A stretch of 60,374 nucleotides of DNA, from contig NZ_JAABQC010000003.1 in the NCBI RefSeq assembly GCF_011391645.1, positions 1 through 60,374 of the forward strand. The letters are read 5' to 3'. The stretch's first letter is position 1; each line of letters starts with the position of its first letter. This document shows positions 55,207 to 60,374 of the stretch, piece by piece. Under the pieces are notes generated by a model. The model saw only the letters and a program-made list of their open reading frames with translations. It searched no databases and was not told the DNA's origin. Made by a program: the position numbers and the translations under genes. The stretch comes from Rhodoferax sp. GTDB lineage: Bacteria; Pseudomonadota; Gammaproteobacteria; Burkholderiales; Burkholderiaceae_C.

Positions 55207-56907
55207 CTAATCCGCGACCTTAATTGGCCCCACTGGGGTTGCTTCACTGCCGTCGCGAAGTTCGCGGCGCAGAATCTTGCCGATGTTGCTCTTCGGCAGC
55301 GGCTCATTGCGAAACTCGATGCGGCGTGGCACCTTATATCCGGTTAAATGGCGCTGGCAGTGCGCAAGCACCTCGGCCTCGGTCAGCGTGGGCATCTTCG
55401 GCACGATCACCACCTTCACCACCTCACCGGAGCGCTCATCGCGCACACCAATCGCAGCCGCCTCCAGCACGTCCGGGTGCATCGTCAAGACGTCCTCGAT
55501 CTCGTTGGGAAACACCTTGAACCCGGAGACCACGATCATGTCCTTCTTGCGGTCGGTGATGCGGATGCTTCCCTGCTCATCCATCACACCCATGTCGCCG
55601 GTGCGCAGCCAACCGCCAGGCATGAACGCCTTGGCACTCTCCTCGGGCTGGTTCCAGTAGCCCTTGATCACTTGCGGACCGCGCAGGCAGATCTCGCCGA
55701 CCTGCCCCAGCGCGACCGGACTACCGTCGTCAGCGAGAATGACCGCTTCCGTGCTCGGCAGGGGCACCCCGATCTGGCCGCTCCATTCCTGCACGGTGAC
55801 CGGGTTGGCAATGGCCACGGGCGCGCTCTCAGTCAGACCGTAGCCTTCAACCAGTGGCACGCCGGCCCGCGCCTTCCAGCGGTGCGCCACCACATGCTGC
55901 ACCGCCATGCCACCGGCCACTGCCAGCTTCAGCGAGCGCAGATCAACCGTGGCAAAACCCGGTGCATCCAGCAACAGGCGAAACAACGTGTTGACGCCAA
56001 TGATCGCGGTGAAGCGCGTGCTCACAAGCACCTTGAGAAACGCCGGCATGTCGCGCGGGTTGGCAATCAGCACGGCTTGTGCGCCCTTGCTGAAGAAAGA
56101 CAGCGCCCCCGTGAGGGCGAACACGTGGTACATGGGCAGCGGCAAGATCAGGGTCTCTTCGCCGTCGTTCAGGTTGGGCGACATCCAGGCAGCCACCTGG
56201 AGCACGTTGGCCACCATGTTGCCATGGCTGAGCATCGCTCCCTTGGCCACGCCCGTGGTGCCGCCGGTGTACTGAAGAAAGGCCAGGTCGTTGTGGCCGA
56301 GTACCACCGCATCCAGTGTCTGCGATCGTCCCGCCGACAAGGCATGCCTGAAGCTCACAGCACCCGGCAGTTGCCAGGCAGGCACCAGCTTCTTCACATG
56401 CTTGACCACGGTATTTGTCAGCAGCCGCTGTAGCGGCGGCAGCAGATCGCCAACCTGGGTCGTGACCACGGTGCGCACCTGCGTGGCACCGACCACCTGC
56501 TCCAGGGTGTGGGCAAAGTTCTCCAGCACCACGATGGCCCGGGCACCGGCATCTTTCAGCTGGTGCTCAAGCTCACGCGGCGTGTAGAGTGGATTCACGT
56601 TGACCACCACCATGCCCGCGCGCAGCACACCAAACAGCGCCACCGGGTACTGCAGCAGGTTCGGCATCATCAGGGCGACCCGGTCGCCACGCTGCAGGTC
56701 GGTGGCTTTCTGAAGCCAGGCGGCGAACGCGCGACTGGCGTCGTCGAGCTCGCGAAAGCTCATCGACGCGCCCATCGAACTGTAGGCCGGAAGATCGGCA
56801 AAGCGCGCACAACTGTCGGTCAACATGTCAGCCAGCGATGAAAATCGCTGAATGTCGATCTCAGCTGGCACACCCGTCGGGTATTGGCTGAGCCAAGGCT
56901 TGTCCAT
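55207..56907 (-). CDS. fadD: Long-chain fatty acid-CoA ligase (AMP-forming)
   Basis: LQYTGGTTGVAKGAMLSHGN, EGYGLTESAPVA, WLRTGDMGVMDEQGSIRITDRKKDMIVVSGFKVFPNEIEDVL. Confidence 0.92.
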   Translation of the reverse strand: MDKPWLSQYPTGVPAEIDIQRFSSLADMLTDSCARFADLPAYSSMGASMSFRELDDASRAFAAWLQKATDLQRGDRVALMMPNLLQYPVALFGVLRAGMVVVNVNPLYTPRELEHQLKDAGARAIVVLENFAHTLEQVVGATQVRTVVTTQVGDLLPPLQRLLTNTVVKHVKKLVPAWQLPGAVSFRHALSAGRSQTLDAVVLGHNDLAFLQYTGGTTGVAKGAMLSHGNMVANVLQVAAWMSPNLNDGEETLILPLPMYHVFALTGALSFFSKGAQAVLIANPRDMPAFLKVLVSTRFTAIIGVNTLFRLLLDAPGFATVDLRSLKLAVAGGMAVQHVVAHRWKARAGVPLVEGYGLTESAPVAIANPVTVQEWSGQIGVPLPSTEAVILADDGSPVALGQVGEICLRGPQVIKGYWNQPEESAKAFMPGGWLRTGDMGVMDEQGSIRITDRKKDMIVVSGFKVFPNEIEDVLTMHPDVLEAAAIGVRDERSGEVVKVVIVPKMPTLTEAEVLAHCQRHLTGYKVPRRIEFRNEPLPKSNIGKILRRELRDGSEATPVGPIKVAD

Positions 56908-57357
56908 ATGTTCCCTTTTTTACCGCGGAAGGGAGGCACACCTTCTTCGCGTCCGTTGGTCAATATGCCACGGTAAATGAAGCAGGAATTGCGCGAAATC
57001 AAGATCCATGCGCGCCGGCGCCAAAAAAACACCGAAGCGGGTTCATGTTCTTGGCTTGGTCCTCGGGATGTTGCTGCCGGGGCAAAAAATTAATCTTATC
57101 CGCAGCGCCACAATGACTGCATTACGGGCCGCATCGCTTGTTGCGTCCGCTTGTCATTCAATCGGTAGGTGCCCTATTCGTAGCGCAAGTTAATTGCCTG
57201 CGTGCATGAGTTAACCTCCTCATTGCGGCTTTGCCAGCCGCACCACGCTTCAATTTCCACCCTGCAGTCACGGGGCATTTTGAACGAGCAGGAGTGCGCC
57301 AGCAAAAAAGCCGAACTCCTAAGCCGCCTTTAAACCAGGGTCGACAGACGTTCGGGG

Positions 57358-57663
57358 TCAGTGCTCCCGCAATTTTTTCACGGGATCAAAGCCGTAACGA
57401 AGGATAACCTCGGCGTGGCTGCCTCCCGAATGGGCTGAATGCACACGTATGCAAAATACATGATCCTCAGCATGTACCAAAAAGCTGCTGGTGCGATCCT
57501 GGTCACGGAAATACTGAAACTCACCGCTGGCAAGCACTGCGCAGTTTTGCGGGACGGTGTTCTCGGGAATTTCGTGTACCTCAAAAATACTGTCGCTGTC
57601 AGGCATCGTTTGCGTGACCACGCCATGTGGAAACATCAGCGCAACGGTTTCTTGAAGGTTCAT
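57358..57663 (-). CDS. Small hypothetical protein (101 aa)
   Basis: Strong Shine-Dalgarno AGGAGGATCCGATG on the minus strand; no family recognised. Confidence 0.55.
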   Translation of the reverse strand: MNLQETVALMFPHGVVTQTMPDSDSIFEVHEIPENTVPQNCAVLASGEFQYFRDQDRTSSFLVHAEDHVFCIRVHSAHSGGSHAEVILRYGFDPVKKLREH

Positions 57664-57936
57664 CGGATCCTCCTGTGGGTTGGTCTGCAGGTTTTAGAGA
57701 AGCTCGAATCTTTGCGGTGATTGCCGTTCAATCATTTGAATGGTGCAGTGCAGCATAACGCAAAATAACAAGACCATCGACAGGAACAGGTTTTTTTGTT
57801 GCGTTGCAACAACCCTGCTGATTTTGGCTTCCATACCGCGCCGGAGCAGCTCCCGCCACCGTAGACCGGGCACCTTGATCAATGTGTATGCACATAAGGT
57901 GTTAATCTGGATGTCCTTCAGGAGCCCCACACCACC

Positions 57937-58797
57937 GTGACCCAAATTCGAATCAAGCATACGACGATCTATCACTACCGCACCCCGGTCAGCCTGAATC
58001 CGCATCGGCTGATGCTGCGTCCCAGAGAAAGTCGTGAACTGCAACTCATGTCGCACACCTTGAAAGTGTCTCCCGACGCGATGATCGCGTGGGCGCACGA
58101 TGTCTCGGGCAACGCTGTCGCGACGGCGTCGTTCAGCGGCGAGACCGACGCCTTGCGGATTGAGAGCAACGTCGAATTGGACCTCACCGGCAACCCGTGG
58201 CCGATCTTCAATATTGCGGCGACAGCCCTTCATTTCCCTTTCTTCTATTCCAACGATGATCGCGCTGATCTGGGCGCTCTCGCGATCCAGCAGTACCTTG
58301 ACCCGATGGGGCGCCTCCAGAAGTGGGCCCGGTCATTCGTGCGGGGCACCGCACCCGACACGCTGGAATTGCTGAAGGCAATCAGCCACGGCGTGTCCGA
58401 AGCATTGCAGTACGAGGTGCGCGAAAGCGAAGGTACCCAGACGCCGATCGAATCGCTCGACCGTGGAAAGGGGTCGTGCCGCGACTTCGCCATACTGTTT
58501 GCCGAGGCGGTACGCAGCCTGGACATGGGCGCCCGGATCGTGTCGGGCTATCTGTATGATCCGCAAAGCAATGCGACGGGCTCCTCGGGGTCCGGTTCAA
58601 CACACGCGTGGGCGGAGGTTTATGTGCCTGGGGCTGGCTGGATCAACTTTGATCCGACCAATCGCAGTATCGGTGGATTCAATCTGGTTCCGGTCGCCGT
58701 TGCCCGCGACATCACGCTGTTGATGCCGGTGTCGGGCAGCTATGTTGGTGCGACCGACGCGTTCGCGGGGATGGAGGTCGAGGTCCTTGTGAGTTGA
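57937..58797 (+). CDS. Transglutaminase-like domain protein
   Basis: GKGSCRDFAILFAEAVRSLDMGARIVSGYL, STHAWAEVYVPGAGWINFDPT catalytic Cys/His/Asp; GTG start. Confidence 0.9.
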   Translation: MTQIRIKHTTIYHYRTPVSLNPHRLMLRPRESRELQLMSHTLKVSPDAMIAWAHDVSGNAVATASFSGETDALRIESNVELDLTGNPWPIFNIAATALHFPFFYSNDDRADLGALAIQQYLDPMGRLQKWARSFVRGTAPDTLELLKAISHGVSEALQYEVRESEGTQTPIESLDRGKGSCRDFAILFAEAVRSLDMGARIVSGYLYDPQSNATGSSGSGSTHAWAEVYVPGAGWINFDPTNRSIGGFNLVPVAVARDITLLMPVSGSYVGATDAFAGMEVEVLVS

Positions 58798-58814
58798 CCG
58801 ATCTGTGTGGCGAG

Positions 58815-59966
58815 TCATAGTGAACGCGCGATGATTTCTTTCATGATCTCGCTGGTGCCGCCATAAATGCGCTGCACCCGGGTGTCAACATACATTTGTG
58901 CAATCGGGTACTCCAGCATGTAGCCATACCCGCCAAACAGTTGCAGACATTCGTCAATGACTCGACCCTCGGTTTCACTGAGCCAGAGCTTGGCAATAGA
59001 GGCCGTGGTGGCATCCATGCTGCCCTCCACCATGCGGGCAATACAGTCATCCACAAAGGCACGCGCCACCACCGCCTGAGTTTTGACCTCGGCGAGTTTG
59101 AAACGGGTGTTTTGCATCTCGATCAACGGTTTGCCAAACGCCTGACGCTGGCGGGTGTAGTCCACCGTCAGGCGCAGGGCGCGTTCAATCGCCCCCATGG
59201 CAGAAATGGCCAGCATGGTGCGTTCATAGGGCAACTCGCTCATCAGATGGGCAAAACCCAAGCCTTCGACACCGCCCAACAGTGCATCGGCCCCAACGCG
59301 CACATTGTCAAAAAAAAGCTCGCAGGTGTCCTGCCCCTTTTGGCCAATTTTCTCCAGGATGCGCCCCACCCGGTAACCTGGCTGCGCCTGGGTTTCCACC
59401 AAAAAAAGTGAGCACCCCTTGGCTCCCGCCGCAGGGTCGGTTTTGGCGACCACCACCACCAAGTCGGCCAGGTAGCCGTTGGAGATGAAGATCTTTGAGC
59501 CGTTGATCCGGTAGCCGTTGCCGTCACGCTCAGCCCGGGTGCGCACACTCTGCAGGTCTGAGCCCGTGCCGGGCTCGGTCATGGCGATGGCTGCCACCAT
59601 GTCACCACTGGCCAGCAGCGGCAAGTAACGGGCGCGTTGAGCTTCGGTACCCTGGTTGAGCAGGTAATGCGCCACGATGGCATGCACATGCACACCAAAA
59701 GCGCGGTCACCGACAAAGGCAAGTTCCTCAAACAGAATCGCCATGTGCGCGTAATTTCCACCAGCCCCACCATATTCTTCAGGAATATCAGCCAACAAAA
59801 TGCCCAGTGCACCCGCTTTGCGCCACAAGTCCCGATCCACATGTTGCTGTTGCCGCCAGCGTGCCTGGTGTGGATCAACCTCAGCGGCGACAAAGCGACG
59901 CACCATGTCGCGGTAGAGTTCCAGGTCGGGGTCCATCCAGCGTGATGTTGGGTTGTGTGTGGGCAT
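58815..59966 (-). CDS. Acyl-CoA dehydrogenase
   Basis: AIAMTEPGTGSDLQSVRTRAERDGNGYRINGSKIFISNGYLADLVVV, LFGGYGYMLEYPIAQMYVDTRVQRIYGGTSEIMKEIIAR. Confidence 0.95.
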   Translation of the reverse strand: MPTHNPTSRWMDPDLELYRDMVRRFVAAEVDPHQARWRQQQHVDRDLWRKAGALGILLADIPEEYGGAGGNYAHMAILFEELAFVGDRAFGVHVHAIVAHYLLNQGTEAQRARYLPLLASGDMVAAIAMTEPGTGSDLQSVRTRAERDGNGYRINGSKIFISNGYLADLVVVVAKTDPAAGAKGCSLFLVETQAQPGYRVGRILEKIGQKGQDTCELFFDNVRVGADALLGGVEGLGFAHLMSELPYERTMLAISAMGAIERALRLTVDYTRQRQAFGKPLIEMQNTRFKLAEVKTQAVVARAFVDDCIARMVEGSMDATTASIAKLWLSETEGRVIDECLQLFGGYGYMLEYPIAQMYVDTRVQRIYGGTSEIMKEIIARSL

Positions 59967-59979
59967 GGCGTTCTTCCGA

Positions 59980-60374
59980 TCAGGCGGATTGATAAAGAGT
60001 TACCACACAGGCACCACCTAATCCCAGGTTGTGCTGCAAGGCAGTGCGCGCACCCGCCACCTGGCGTTGCTGGGCATTTCCACGCAGTTGCTGCGTCAGC
60101 TCATAACACTGTGCAAGTCCCGTGGCTCCCAGTGGGTGGCCTTTGGACAGCAGGCCGCCTGACGGATTGGTCACCACCTGGCCACCATAGCTGTGGTCAC
60201 CATCGGCGATGAACTTGGCCGCACCCCCCTCAGGGCACAAGCCAAGACCTTCGTAGGTGATGAGTTCGTTGTGTGCAAAACAGTCATGCAGTTCCACCAC
60301 GTCCAGATCCTTTGGGCCAATGCCGGCTTGTTCGTACACCTGATTGGCCGCCTCACTGGTCATGTCATACCCGA
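59980..60374 (-). CDS. Thiolase-superfamily protein (SCP2-thiolase-like), C-terminal part, truncated by window edge
   Basis: [54 protein letters not shown]; frame open to the window edge. Confidence 0.88.
   Translation of the reverse strand, partial: GYDMTSEAANQVYEQAGIGPKDLDVVELHDCFAHNELITYEGLGLCPEGGAAKFIADGDHSYGGQVVTNPSGGLLSKGHPLGATGLAQCYELTQQLRGNAQQRQVAGARTALQHNLGLGGACVVTLYQSA

Overview
The window is a roughly 60 kb, GC-rich chromosomal segment. It looks betaproteobacterial (Burkholderiales/Comamonadaceae-like) from gene content and protein sequence. Most of it is housekeeping: isc Fe-S operon (iscR-S-U-A-hscB-hscA-fdx), uvrB, dnaQ, nrdR, glyA, lpxH, cysS, accA, tilS, lysC, phaC, dadA/Lrp, icd, hypABFCDE, rpoD, dnaG and fatty-acid catabolism genes, plus three tRNA genes (Val-CAC, Ser-GCT, Val-GAC). 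I found no CRISPR array, rRNA, intact transposase or integrase. The best non-coding observations are: (1) a family of REP-like double-hairpin elements with apparently covarying stems, whose first three bases are the TGA stop codon of the adjacent gene in three independent places (alkA-like/accA, lrp/S4 gene, glyA/nrdR); (2) a ZTP (pfl) riboswitch upstream of glyA; (3) a degenerate second copy of a dusC 3' segment on the far side of a secreted-protein gene of unknown function; (4) homologous 59-bp 3' trailers behind two different tRNA-Val genes; (5) a hydrogenase-maturation cluster starting about 30 bp downstream of rpoD with no visible terminator and no hydrogenase structural genes nearby; (6) a tryptophanase convergent with an Azospirillum-type indolepyruvate/phenylpyruvate decarboxylase. 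All calls come from reading the sequence. No database search was run.
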